From Lachnospiraceae bacterium (GTDB lineage: Bacteria > Bacillota > Clostridia > Lachnospirales > Lachnospiraceae): a DNA stretch of 64,000 nt. The stretch lies in contig JAFRGQ010000066.1 of assembly GCA_017433725.1 (NCBI GenBank), positions 1 to 64,000 on the forward strand, in the 5' to 3' direction. The notes under the pieces were generated by a model. The model was not told where the DNA came from, did no database searches, and saw nothing but the letters and a program-made list of their open reading frames with translations. The position numbers and the translations under genes are program-made. Each line of letters begins with the position of its first letter. Position 1 is the first letter of the stretch. Positions 50,876-59,231 of this stretch are shown here, one piece after another.

Positions 50876-51904
50876 ATGGTAACGATAAAGGAGCTTGCTA
50901 AGAGATTGAATCTTAGCACCACAACAGTCTCAAACGTCATACACGGTAAGACGAAAGAGGTGTCGGCAGCAACGATAGAACGTGTCCAAAAGGCGCTTGA
51001 AGAATACGAGTACGTTCCCAACATCAATGCCAGAAATCTTGCACAAAATAAATCGAAAATTATTGGTGTGGCGATGAAAGGCAGGGCGGATAAGACGCCC
51101 AACCTTTTTAAAGATCCTTTTATTGCCGAACTGATCGGCGGTATCGAAAAAGTAGTAAGAAACAGCGGCTATTTCATGATGCTCTACGCTTCGGATGATC
51201 TCGGAGAGATTATGAAGCAGGTGTCGACATGGAATGTTGACGGTCTGATTGCTTTCGGAATCCGGGAGGAGGACAGAGAGAAAGTTCGGGAGAGGTATAA
51301 GAAACCTATCGTTTGTATCGATGGATATCTGTGCGGAGATCATCCCGGGATGGTAGATATCGGACTTACAGATGAAGAGGGAACCTATGAAGCTGTAAAG
51401 TATCTCACAGAGATGGGACATCGTAAGATCGCGTTTCTTTCGGATAGCGTCGGTTCTGTTGACAGCGCGAGATTGAAAGGTTTTCAGAGGGCACTCAAAG
51501 ATGCGGGTATTGACTACTGTGATGAGGATTTCATGAGGCTCAACCCGTGGAAAGATCAGATAGAAGAGAGCTTGAAAAATATCTGTGACAGACTGGATCA
51601 ATATACCGCTGTCTTCTGTGTATCGGATTTGTATGCCGTAACACTGATGGCGGCGCTGGTGGATGCGGGAAAGAGAGTTCCCGAAGATATCTCAGTGATC
51701 GGATTCGATGATAACATGCTCGCAAAGCTGCGTCGTCCGGGTCTTACGACCGTACATCAGGAAACTGAAAAGAAGGGCATCATTGCTGTGGAAACGCTGA
51801 TAGCGATGCTTAACGGTGAGAGTGTTCCGGAACAGATCATTCTGGGAACGGAGCTGATCATAAGAGACACGGTCCGTGACATTCGCGAAGATAGCGAAGC
51901 GTGA
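50876..51904 (+). CDS. LacI-family transcriptional regulator
   Basis: 342 residues. N-terminal helix-turn-helix and hinge (VTIKELAKRLNLSTTTVSNV, VPNINARNLAQNKSK), then a periplasmic-binding-protein-like sensor (IGVAMKG, VDGLIAFG, ISVIGFDDNMLAKLRRPGLT). It should respond to a sugar or nucleoside. The ATG at 50876 is chosen because GGAGG lies six bases before it; another ATG two codons earlier abuts that site. No sugar operon adjoins it, so its targets are elsewhere. Confidence 0.93.
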   Translation: MVTIKELAKRLNLSTTTVSNVIHGKTKEVSAATIERVQKALEEYEYVPNINARNLAQNKSKIIGVAMKGRADKTPNLFKDPFIAELIGGIEKVVRNSGYFMMLYASDDLGEIMKQVSTWNVDGLIAFGIREEDREKVRERYKKPIVCIDGYLCGDHPGMVDIGLTDEEGTYEAVKYLTEMGHRKIAFLSDSVGSVDSARLKGFQRALKDAGIDYCDEDFMRLNPWKDQIEESLKNICDRLDQYTAVFCVSDLYAVTLMAALVDAGKRVPEDISVIGFDDNMLAKLRRPGLTTVHQETEKKGIIAVETLIAMLNGESVPEQIILGTELIIRDTVRDIREDSEA

Positions 51905-51957
51905 GTCGGAACGATTCATAAGTATATAGGCAGGAATATAATCCAGTAAATAGAACG

Positions 51958-52048
51958 AGGCTGTCGCATCAGGCGTCGGCACAATGTATTGCAGACATTT
52001 GTTTATAACGTTTGCAACACATTGTGACTTCACTTGATGTGACAGCCT
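51958..52048. repeat. Long palindromic element B between convergent genes
   Basis: AGGCTGTCGCATCA (51958-51971) pairs with TGATGTGACAGCCT (52035-52048), with inner CACAATGTATTGCA/TGCAACACATTGTG. Closely related to element A at 31184-31298: the left arm matches the reversed right arm of A through GCTGTCGCATCAGGC and TATTGCAGACATTTG. Both lie between convergent genes. Confidence 0.85.
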
Positions 52049-52094
52049 TTGCCTATACCTTGCCGATTGTACTGACAGGAGACAGTATCTTTGC

Positions 52095-53585
52095 TTATAC
52101 CTTGCCGGTCGCACTGACAGGCGTCGGTCTTCTGCTGTCAAAGACGCTCGTGACATCGAAGAAATTTTCAAAGACGTTCTTCTTTGCCTGACCTGATAGC
52201 GAACGCCACATCTGCAGTCCGTCGCAGTCGATACGGCCCTGACGGACATAGTCGCTTCGAATCTGGAGCCAGTACTCGGAGGAGGCGTCTACATTCGCAT
52301 AAAAATTATAACCCATGCTCTTGAAGTAAGCGTACTGGTCATTGGTAGCTGCGTCGTAGTCACGCCACGAACCGATATCTGCGCCGTGTGCGAAGATGAT
52401 AGTGTCTGTCTTACCGGTTATGTTTGCGACCGTATTCTGCCACTTGTCCTGATCGGTTGACAGAGTCTCGACAGACTTGCCTGTGACGGAGAGATGTCCC
52501 CATGTGTGGCAGGCAAATTCCCAGCCTTCGTTCTTACAGGCTTCAGCGATTTTGGTCGCTTCAGCGACCTCCTTATCCCAGTCGAAATCCGGGTGTGCTT
52601 CGAGATATGCCGCCTGATCCTGCCCGAGATTTTCTCGGGTCTTGTACGCGACGTCTGTTCTGTAACCGAAGACTCCGTTGTAACCGGTCATGGCTGCCAT
52701 TCCGCGCGCGCCTTTGTAAGCTCCGTCCGGATGTTCGCGCATGAATGTGTTAAGGCGCGGGAGCACATCGTAATCACCGACAGTGACATTTCCTTCCTTG
52801 TCAGTGTACTGGATTTTTACGAGTCCGTCCTCGTCGATAACTGCTTTGTCACCGTAACCCTTGCCGTCGTAGGAATGATAGTAACTCCAGTCATCGATGG
52901 AGAGCACGAACGGGTGCTTGTCAGGCGGGAGAAGAAGGTTCTTATTCTTTTCAAATGTTACCGACCCGTCCTCATTCTTTTTCTCTGTGACCAGATCCCT
53001 CATGCGGATCAGGACCCAGCCGTTATCGTACATCTGCTGCGTGATCTTATCAAATTCCTCGATAGTGGTCATCCATGCATTGTTGCCGGCGATTGTTTCC
53101 TCATCCCACAGCGAAGTGTCAAATGTTCTCGACGGATCGACGATCAGCGAGTGATAGAAGATATGCGGCACCGTCGTGCATTCTTTGGCTTCGAGGGTCG
53201 ACTTGACAGCAGTGTACTTTGCAATAGCGTTTATCAGGTCCGAGTCAGTATCATAGTGGTCCTGCTGCTGCAGGAGGGCAATCGCACCGTCGTAGTCATA
53301 GGACTGGGCGATGGTCTCGGCTTCGGCGATGGCTGCTCGTCTTGCATGGAGAGCAGCTTCCTCTTCAGCTATTTCTGCTTCTTTTTTTGCTTTGGCTTCC
53401 GCCCGTGCGCGGGAGCTTGAGATTATGCTGTTTGCCACAAAGAAAATGGCGATAACGAGAATAATAAGGAGAGAGGCAATGCTGGCTGTCCTGATCATGA
53501 CTCTGCGCTGACGTTCCTGCCTGCGCTTCTCCCGCTGGGCTTCTGTCAGCTTCTTGCGGCGTTTACCTTTGTTTTCTTCTGCCAT
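52095..53585 (-). CDS. Membrane-anchored polysaccharide deacetylase
   Basis: 496 residues. A very basic cytoplasmic start, one membrane helix (ASLLIILVIAIFFVANSI, about 35-52), a coiled coil rich in A, E and R, and a NodB-like catalytic domain with the metal Asp in FVLSIDDWSYY and the His pair in CHTWGHLS. Such enzymes remove acetyl groups from peptidoglycan or other surface glycans. An insertion after the first motif (YGDKAVIDEDGLVKIQY) enlarges the domain. GGAGG precedes the ATG. Confidence 0.88.
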   Translation of the reverse strand: MAEENKGKRRKKLTEAQREKRRQERQRRVMIRTASIASLLIILVIAIFFVANSIISSSRARAEAKAKKEAEIAEEEAALHARRAAIAEAETIAQSYDYDGAIALLQQQDHYDTDSDLINAIAKYTAVKSTLEAKECTTVPHIFYHSLIVDPSRTFDTSLWDEETIAGNNAWMTTIEEFDKITQQMYDNGWVLIRMRDLVTEKKNEDGSVTFEKNKNLLLPPDKHPFVLSIDDWSYYHSYDGKGYGDKAVIDEDGLVKIQYTDKEGNVTVGDYDVLPRLNTFMREHPDGAYKGARGMAAMTGYNGVFGYRTDVAYKTRENLGQDQAAYLEAHPDFDWDKEVAEATKIAEACKNEGWEFACHTWGHLSVTGKSVETLSTDQDKWQNTVANITGKTDTIIFAHGADIGSWRDYDAATNDQYAYFKSMGYNFYANVDASSEYWLQIRSDYVRQGRIDCDGLQMWRSLSGQAKKNVFENFFDVTSVFDSRRPTPVSATGKV

Positions 53586-53794
53586 AAAACTCCTCCGTTC
53601 ATGTATGCGTTAGACCGGTGAAGGCTCGGTCAGGTAACATGTTAACATATTTATGTGTGTTTGAAAACGATGCTTTTTGTACGATGTTTTATACTTGTTG
53701 TCAGGGGATATTCGATAATTTTTATACTTTTTGACTGCAGTTATGCTATACTGAATCTACTGGAATGAACACAACGAAAGCAGGTCAGGTATTG

Positions 53795-54427
53795 ATGGAA
53801 AAAAAAGCTTCTAATATAACGGTACAGGCTTTGCAGCGCATGCCTTACTACTTGCACTGTCTGGAACAGGCAAGAGACAACGGTATCAAAACGATTTCAG
53901 CCACATCGATTGCAAATGAGCTGAAGCTGAATGATGTCCTTGTACGCAAAGACATTGCGGCTGTTTCATCGACACAGGGTAAACCGAAAGCAGGGTTTCC
54001 GGTCGATGAACTGATTCTGGATATTATTGATTACATGGGCTATAACGATAAGAAGGACGCGATTATCGTCGGAGCAGGCTCTCTGGGCAGGGCGCTTCTG
54101 GGCAACCATGAATTCGAAGGCTATGGGTTGTCTCTGGTGGCCGCTTTCGACATCAAGCCCGAGCTCATCGGAAAGGAGATTTACGGGATTCCGGTCTATC
54201 ATATATCTGAGCTGGAAGCTTTCTGCAGTGAGAGACGCGTTCCGATCGGTATTATTACGACTCCGCCTGACGTCGCTCAGGGAATAGCGGACACATTTTG
54301 TCGTGTCGGAATCATGGCTATATGGAATTTTGCGCTGACCAGACTCGATGTACCTGAAGGAGTCCTGGTGCAAAACGAAAATTTGGCGTCGTCCCTTGCG
54401 ATGCTGTCGCATCATATAACAAAATAA
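53795..54427 (+). CDS. rex: Redox-sensing repressor Rex
   Basis: 210 residues. N-terminal winged helix (TISATSIANELKLNDVLVRK) and a Rossmann domain with the NAD(H) loop IIVGAGSLGRALLG. Rex binds DNA when NADH/NAD is low and controls fermentation genes. The ATG at 53795 gives the usual short N-terminus; an ATG ten codons earlier is possible. No Rex palindrome is obvious nearby. A hairpin and 75 nt separate it from the Dlt-like operon, which may be transcribed from its promoter. Confidence 0.93.
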   Translation: MEKKASNITVQALQRMPYYLHCLEQARDNGIKTISATSIANELKLNDVLVRKDIAAVSSTQGKPKAGFPVDELILDIIDYMGYNDKKDAIIVGAGSLGRALLGNHEFEGYGLSLVAAFDIKPELIGKEIYGIPVYHISELEAFCSERRVPIGIITTPPDVAQGIADTFCRVGIMAIWNFALTRLDVPEGVLVQNENLASSLAMLSHHITK

Positions 54428-54439
54428 TAACGCAGTTAA

Positions 54440-54475
54440 ATACCGAAGATGCAGGGACGTCCCGCTCTTCGGTAT
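54440..54475. other. Perfect hairpin between rex and the Dlt-like operon
   Basis: ATACCGAAGA (54440-54449) pairs with TCTTCGGTAT (54466-54475), enclosing the palindrome GGGACGTCCC (54454-54463). Few T follow, so it may be a weak terminator, a processing stem or an operator. Confidence 0.65.
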
Positions 54476-54502
54476 TCTGAAGTTATCATAAAGGAGTTTA
54501 TT

Positions 54503-56032
54503 TTGAAGAATATATTGGAGTATCTTGAAAAATCCGCCGGCATGTATCCTGACAAAATAGCATTTGCCGATCCGGATAAAGAAATCACATACAGTGAACT
54601 TGTGCAAAGAGCAAGAGGACTCGGTCGTGCCCTCTATAGGATAGTTAAAGAACCGCGGAAACCGGTTCCGGTCTTTATGGGAAAGAGCGTCGATACGATA
54701 AGCGTGTTCTTCGGAGCTGTTTATGCCGGCTGCTTTTACTCTCTGCTTGATACAAAGCAGCCGCGTGCAAGACTTCTTGACATTCTTGCGACTCTTGAGC
54801 AGGACTTCATAATAACCAGCCATGCGTATGATGAAGAGATTGCGGAATTCGGTTTCGATGGCCGCATCCGGTATCTGGAAGATCTTGAAGCGGAAGCCGT
54901 AGAACCGGAAGACGACGATCTTCTTGAAAAGATCAGAGTGCAGGCTCTGGATATCGATCCGCTCTACTGCAATTTCACATCCGGCTCGACCGGCGTTCCC
55001 AAGGGCGTCGTTGTAGGTCATCGCTCTGTTATCGATTTTATCGATATCTTTACGGAGACATTCGGCTTTAATGAGACGGATGTTTTCGGGAACCAGGCAC
55101 CGTTCGACTTTGATGTCTCCGTTAAGGATATCTATTCGACGATCGCCTGCGGCGCCACGATGCAGATCATACCGACGAAGTATTTTTCGATTCCGACACA
55201 GCTGCTGGATTTCCTGTGCGACCGTCACTGTACGGTCCTCACATGGGCCGTTTCCGCGATGTGCATCGTAACCACGCTTCACGGGTTCGATTACAAGATT
55301 CCGACCGAAGTTAAGAAAGTATTATTCTCCGGTGAAGTTATGCCGATCCGGCATCTGACTGCCTGGCAGGAAGCTCTGCCGGAAGCTATGTTCGTGAATC
55401 TTTACGGCCCGACTGAGATTACCTGCAACTGCACGTATTTTATCGTTGACCGCAAGTATGAGCGCGGTGAAGTGCTGCCCAGCGGAATTCCGTTCCCGAA
55501 CGAGAAGGTTTTTCTGTTGGACGACGAGGATAAACTGGTCACGGAGAAGAATGTGAACGGCGAGATCTGTGTCTCCGGAACAGCGCTGGCCCTCGGTTAT
55601 TATAATAATCCGGAGCAGACCGCAAAGGCATTTGTACAGAATCCTCTCAACAGAAAATATCTGGAGCCAATCTATCGGACCGGAGATCTGGCATATTACA
55701 ACGAAGACGGACAGATCTGTTTTGCCACGCGCAAGGACTTCCAGATCAAGCACATGGGTCACAGAATTGAACTCGGAGAGATCGAGGCTGCCATGGATGC
55801 GGTGCCGCAGATCGAGAGGGCGTGCTGTATATTTGCAAACAACAAGATCAATGCCTTCTATATAGGCAATATCGATAAGAAAGAACTTTCACAGCAGCTG
55901 GGGACACGCATTCCGAAGTTCATGATTCCGAACACATTCCGTCAGATGGAGTCTCTGCCGATCACCAAGAACGGCAAAATCGACAGGAAGGCACTGACGG
56001 AGGAGTATCTGACGAGGAAGAAGCGCGGTTGA
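54503..56032 (+). CDS. DltA-like amino acid adenylating ligase
   Basis: 509 residues, cytoplasmic. It should activate an amino acid as the adenylate and load it on the carrier protein of this operon. Core motifs: FTSGSTGVPKG (158-168), the Asp region APFDFDVSVKDIY that holds the alpha-amino group in DltA, NLYGPTEITCNCTYF, YRTGDLAYYNEDG, and the C-terminal Lys in ITKNGKIDRKAL. At 276 it has Ser (VLFSGEVMP), where DltA has the Cys tied to D-alanine choice. The TTG start at 54503 follows AAAGGAG. First gene of the operon; the next starts 21 nt later. Substrate is probably not plain D-alanine (inference). Confidence 0.85.
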   Translation: MKNILEYLEKSAGMYPDKIAFADPDKEITYSELVQRARGLGRALYRIVKEPRKPVPVFMGKSVDTISVFFGAVYAGCFYSLLDTKQPRARLLDILATLEQDFIITSHAYDEEIAEFGFDGRIRYLEDLEAEAVEPEDDDLLEKIRVQALDIDPLYCNFTSGSTGVPKGVVVGHRSVIDFIDIFTETFGFNETDVFGNQAPFDFDVSVKDIYSTIACGATMQIIPTKYFSIPTQLLDFLCDRHCTVLTWAVSAMCIVTTLHGFDYKIPTEVKKVLFSGEVMPIRHLTAWQEALPEAMFVNLYGPTEITCNCTYFIVDRKYERGEVLPSGIPFPNEKVFLLDDEDKLVTEKNVNGEICVSGTALALGYYNNPEQTAKAFVQNPLNRKYLEPIYRTGDLAYYNEDGQICFATRKDFQIKHMGHRIELGEIEAAMDAVPQIERACCIFANNKINAFYIGNIDKKELSQQLGTRIPKFMIPNTFRQMESLPITKNGKIDRKALTEEYLTRKKRG

Positions 56033-56053
56033 CCGCTGACGGTAAGAGGAGTT

Positions 56054-57358
56054 ATGGATTACAGAGATTATATTGCATATTTCGGAACTGAGAATACTGA
56101 AACACAGGCCGCCCAAACTCCGGCGTATGTCTTCGACACGGACGCGCTTCGCAGCAGAGTGGAATTCATACGGGCTGCCACGGACGGACGAGTTCGCATC
56201 ATTTATGCCATCAAGGCCAATCCGTTCCTTGTTCCCTATCTTGTGGACGTGGTGGACGCATACGAGATCTGTTCCCCGGGGGAAGAGAGGATCTGCGAGA
56301 GATACGGAATTCCCGCGTCCATGATGGTGCTCTCCGGTGTGAATAAGCAGGCGGGAGATTTTGAGCATGCATTTGACTATGCCGCGTCGGGCGATACGGA
56401 TGGTCTGCCGGTATGTACGGTGGAATCACTCTCGCAGCTTGAGATGCTGAGCCGCACGGTAAAGAGCGAGATCCTTCTTCGGGTGACTTCCGGAAACCAG
56501 TTCGGTCTCGATCCGGAAGACGTTGTGAAAATAGTACGTGAGCGGGAAAAATATCCGAACCTTAAAATCATCGGTCTTCAGCTCTACACGGGAACGCAGA
56601 AAACGAGAAAGAAAATCATCGAGCGTGAAGTGCGGAAAATTGACGAGCTGATCGCCCGCATTAAAGAAGAGTGCGGGTATGAGATCTCGGAGTTCGAGTA
56701 CGGTCCCGGCCTTCCGGTCAATTATTTCGTGGACGGCGATCCTGTGGACGATGCGGATGTCCTCAGCCATGTCATGGAGTGTCTTGACGGAATGCAGTGG
56801 AATGGTACCGTGAGCCTTGAAATGGGAAGATTTCTTGCTGCGGGCTGCGGCTCATATGTTACAAGAATAGTGGACATAAAGCACAGCCGTGGTGTAAACT
56901 ATTGTATTGTAGACGGTGGTATACACCAGATTAACTACTTCGGTCAGAAGATGGCTATGAGGTATCCGTTCATGCTTATGAAGAACGGAACGACGGAGGA
57001 GCTGTGCGCGAGAGGTCCTGAGACGGGTGATGTGTCTCCCGAAGGGACAACATGCGCTACGGAAAATGCCGATTGCACGGAAGACAGAGCCTGCTCGGTG
57101 ACGACCACAGAGAATTATGAAATCTGCGGCTCCCTCTGCACGGTCAGCGACGTGATCATCCGACAGGTTCCGCTTGCAAATCCGGAAATCGGCGATATAC
57201 TTGTGTTTGAGCGTACCGGAGCTTATTCGGTCACCGAAGGCATCAGCCTTTTCCTGAGCCGGGATCTTCCCCGCATTTATATTAAGAACGGAAAAGAGCT
57301 GAGGGAGATAAGAAAACAGATTCAAACGGAGGAACTGAACTATGGAAGAACTTATTAG
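56054..57358 (+). CDS. Fold-type III PLP-dependent decarboxylase-like enzyme
   Basis: 434 residues. The PLP lysine is Lys54 in IIYAIKANPF, the form seen in ornithine/diaminopimelate decarboxylases and not in alanine racemase. Later blocks: IGLQLYTGTQ, YGPGLPVNYF, EMGRFLAAGCGSYVT and the C-terminal CGSLCTVSD, matching the decarboxylase active-site Cys region. A Cys/Thr/Glu-rich insertion (about 325-355) is unusual. Known relatives include BtrK, which decarboxylates an amino acid while it is bound to a carrier protein. Here the gene overlaps the carrier gene by 17 bp, so it may modify the substrate of the Dlt-like machine. Racemase activity is the main alternative. Confidence 0.8.
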   Translation: MDYRDYIAYFGTENTETQAAQTPAYVFDTDALRSRVEFIRAATDGRVRIIYAIKANPFLVPYLVDVVDAYEICSPGEERICERYGIPASMMVLSGVNKQAGDFEHAFDYAASGDTDGLPVCTVESLSQLEMLSRTVKSEILLRVTSGNQFGLDPEDVVKIVREREKYPNLKIIGLQLYTGTQKTRKKIIEREVRKIDELIARIKEECGYEISEFEYGPGLPVNYFVDGDPVDDADVLSHVMECLDGMQWNGTVSLEMGRFLAAGCGSYVTRIVDIKHSRGVNYCIVDGGIHQINYFGQKMAMRYPFMLMKNGTTEELCARGPETGDVSPEGTTCATENADCTEDRACSVTTTENYEICGSLCTVSDVIIRQVPLANPEIGDILVFERTGAYSVTEGISLFLSRDLPRIYIKNGKELREIRKQIQTEELNYGRTY

Positions 57359-57566
57359 TATCCTTGAAGAGATTCAGCCGGATGCGGACTATGAGACCTG
57401 TGAAACACTGATCGATGACAACATTCTGGATTCTTTTGCAATCCTTTCTATTATCAGCGAGCTCGAGGACGAGTATGATATCCGCATCACACCTGCCGAG
57501 ATCATTCCCGCGAACTTTAACTCTGCCAAGGCGATTTATGCAATGGTCAAGAGACTTCAGGGCTGA
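57342..57566 (+). CDS. DltC-like acyl carrier protein
   Basis: 74 residues. The phosphopantetheine attachment is Ser31 in DDNILDSFAIL, followed by a typical helix SIISELEDEYDI. It carries the amino acid activated by the ligase to the membrane acyltransferase. It overlaps the end of the PLP enzyme gene by 17 bp, which ties the two functions together. Confidence 0.92.
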   Translation: MEELISILEEIQPDADYETCETLIDDNILDSFAILSIISELEDEYDIRITPAEIIPANFNSAKAIYAMVKRLQG

Positions 57567-57646
57567 TACGTCATGGTCCTGCGCCGGGTAACATGCCCGG
57601 CAGGCCATCCCTGCAAAATGCAGTATAAAAGAAAGGGCTGCCTTGC

Positions 57647-59134
57647 ATGTCATTTGTATCTACGGCATTTATTATTTTTGTAATCCTCTGCATAGCAGGG
57701 TATTATCTGATTCCGAAACAGTATCAGTGGTGCTGGCTCCTGGTATTTTCCTATATATATTACCTGGCAGCCGGACCTCGATACGTCATATTTCTTCTGT
57801 TCTCAACAGTCATCACATATGTTGGAGGCCTTCGCGCAGAACAGGGGTCGAAGGCAGCGGTACCGGTCGTACTGCTGCTTGATTTTGGTGCACTCGCGAT
57901 TATCAAGTACACCAATTTTGTTTTAGGAACATTTGTGGGAATAGCCGGCATTGAGTTCCATGAACTCGATATTCTGCTGCCGCTCGGCATCTCATTCTAC
58001 ACGTTCCAGACGGCGGGTTATCTGCTTGATGTATATTGGAAACGCTGCAAAGCGGAACACAACTTCCTTCATTTTGCACTGTTCGTATCGTTTTTCCCGC
58101 AGATTATGCAGGGACCGATCTCAAGGTATGGTCAGCTCGCCGAGCAGCTGTGTGCGCAGCATACACTTGACATCCGACGCATTGAGAGCGGTCTTTACAG
58201 AATCGCATGGGGCTTCTTCAAGAAAATGGTCATCGCCGATAATGCGGCATTGTACGTGAGCGCGATATTTGACAACTACATGACCTTGAGAGGATACGGC
58301 GTTCTGGGCGTCCTGATGTACAGTGCGCAGCTCTACGCCGACTTCTCGGGAGGCATTGATATCGTGATCGGTATCGCCGAGTGTCTCGATATCACGCTGG
58401 CGGAAAATTTCAGACAGCCATTTTTTGCCACTTCCATCGGGGATTTCTGGCACAGATGGCATATTACGCTGGGAACGTGGATGAAGGATTATGTCTTCTA
58501 CCCGGTCTCCTTATCGCGCTGGATGGGAAATTTCGGCAAATGGTGCCGGAAGCACTTCGGGAAGAACATCGGCCGCGCTATGCCGATCTGCGTGGGAAAT
58601 ATAATTGTATTTCTGGTCGTCGGCGTCTGGCACGGACCGGCATGGCATTATATCATTTACGGTCTCTATAACGGTCTGATCATAGGCATTTCCGGTCTAC
58701 TGACCAAAAACTTCAGGAGCTGGAAAAAGGCACTGAAAATCAACGACAAGTCGGCAGGATTCAAGCTGTTCCAGATTGTGAGGACATTTGTTCTCGTCAA
58801 TATCAGCTGGTATTTGGACTGCGCCGGCAGTGTGGGTCAGGCCTTCATGATGTTCAAGGACAGTATTCTGAGATTCCGGATTTTCGGAGACATAATAGAT
58901 ACCTACTATACATGGTCGGGTTCGCAGGAGGTGACGATGGCCTGTATCGTATTCGGGTGCATTGTCGTCTTCATACACAGCCTGATGAAAGAGCGCGGCG
59001 TGGATGTGCGGGCGGCTCTGCTTGACAGACCGATTCCGGTACGCTGCGTTGTACTGTTCCTGCTCTTAGCAAGTCTTGTGCTGATCGGAAATCAGCCGCT
59101 GTCGCAGGGCGGATTTATCTATGCCAATTTCTGA
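57647..59134 (+). CDS. MBOAT-family acyltransferase (DltB-like)
   Basis: 495 residues with 10-12 hydrophobic segments. MBOAT signatures: ISFYTFQTAGYLLDVYW, FFPQIMQGPI, FWHRWHITLGTWMKDYVFYP and the conserved His in VGVWHGPAWHYIIYGLYNG. In the Dlt system this protein takes the acyl group from the carrier and moves it across the membrane. The start (ATG with AAAGG about 12 nt away) is moderately sure. It follows the carrier gene by 80 nt. Confidence 0.93.
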   Translation: MSFVSTAFIIFVILCIAGYYLIPKQYQWCWLLVFSYIYYLAAGPRYVIFLLFSTVITYVGGLRAEQGSKAAVPVVLLLDFGALAIIKYTNFVLGTFVGIAGIEFHELDILLPLGISFYTFQTAGYLLDVYWKRCKAEHNFLHFALFVSFFPQIMQGPISRYGQLAEQLCAQHTLDIRRIESGLYRIAWGFFKKMVIADNAALYVSAIFDNYMTLRGYGVLGVLMYSAQLYADFSGGIDIVIGIAECLDITLAENFRQPFFATSIGDFWHRWHITLGTWMKDYVFYPVSLSRWMGNFGKWCRKHFGKNIGRAMPICVGNIIVFLVVGVWHGPAWHYIIYGLYNGLIIGISGLLTKNFRSWKKALKINDKSAGFKLFQIVRTFVLVNISWYLDCAGSVGQAFMMFKDSILRFRIFGDIIDTYYTWSGSQEVTMACIVFGCIVVFIHSLMKERGVDVRAALLDRPIPVRCVVLFLLLASLVLIGNQPLSQGGFIYANF

Positions 59135-59135
59135 T

Positions 59136-59182
59136 CGGGTTCAAATCCCGTTTTTGGGACTCGGTGTGGTGAGAACACCGAG
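59136..59182 (+). other. Two small hairpins between the MBOAT and DltD-like genes
   Basis: CGGG-TTCAAAT-CCCG followed by five T (59136-59155), then CTCGGTGT/ACACCGAG (59160-59182). The first could be a weak terminator that lowers expression of the last gene. A degenerate copy of the 27-bp repeat overlaps the end (59172-59190). Confidence 0.55.
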
Positions 59183-59231
59183 GCGTTATTGCTGATCGGT
59201 GTCAGCTAACATAATTTACGGAGGTATACCT

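Noticed and set aside
52494-53420. 308-codon plus-strand frame opposite the deacetylase
   Set aside because: Shadow of a conserved polysaccharide deacetylase; no start signal.
53966-55282. 438-codon minus-strand frame opposite rex and the ligase
   Set aside because: Spans two well-defined genes on the other strand and shows no domain.
59130-59160. tRNA-like T-arm sequence (GGGTTCAAATCCCG)
   Set aside because: It resembles a T-psi-C arm, but only four pairs form and no acceptor, D or anticodon arm exists upstream, where the MBOAT gene codes. A weak terminator explains it better.
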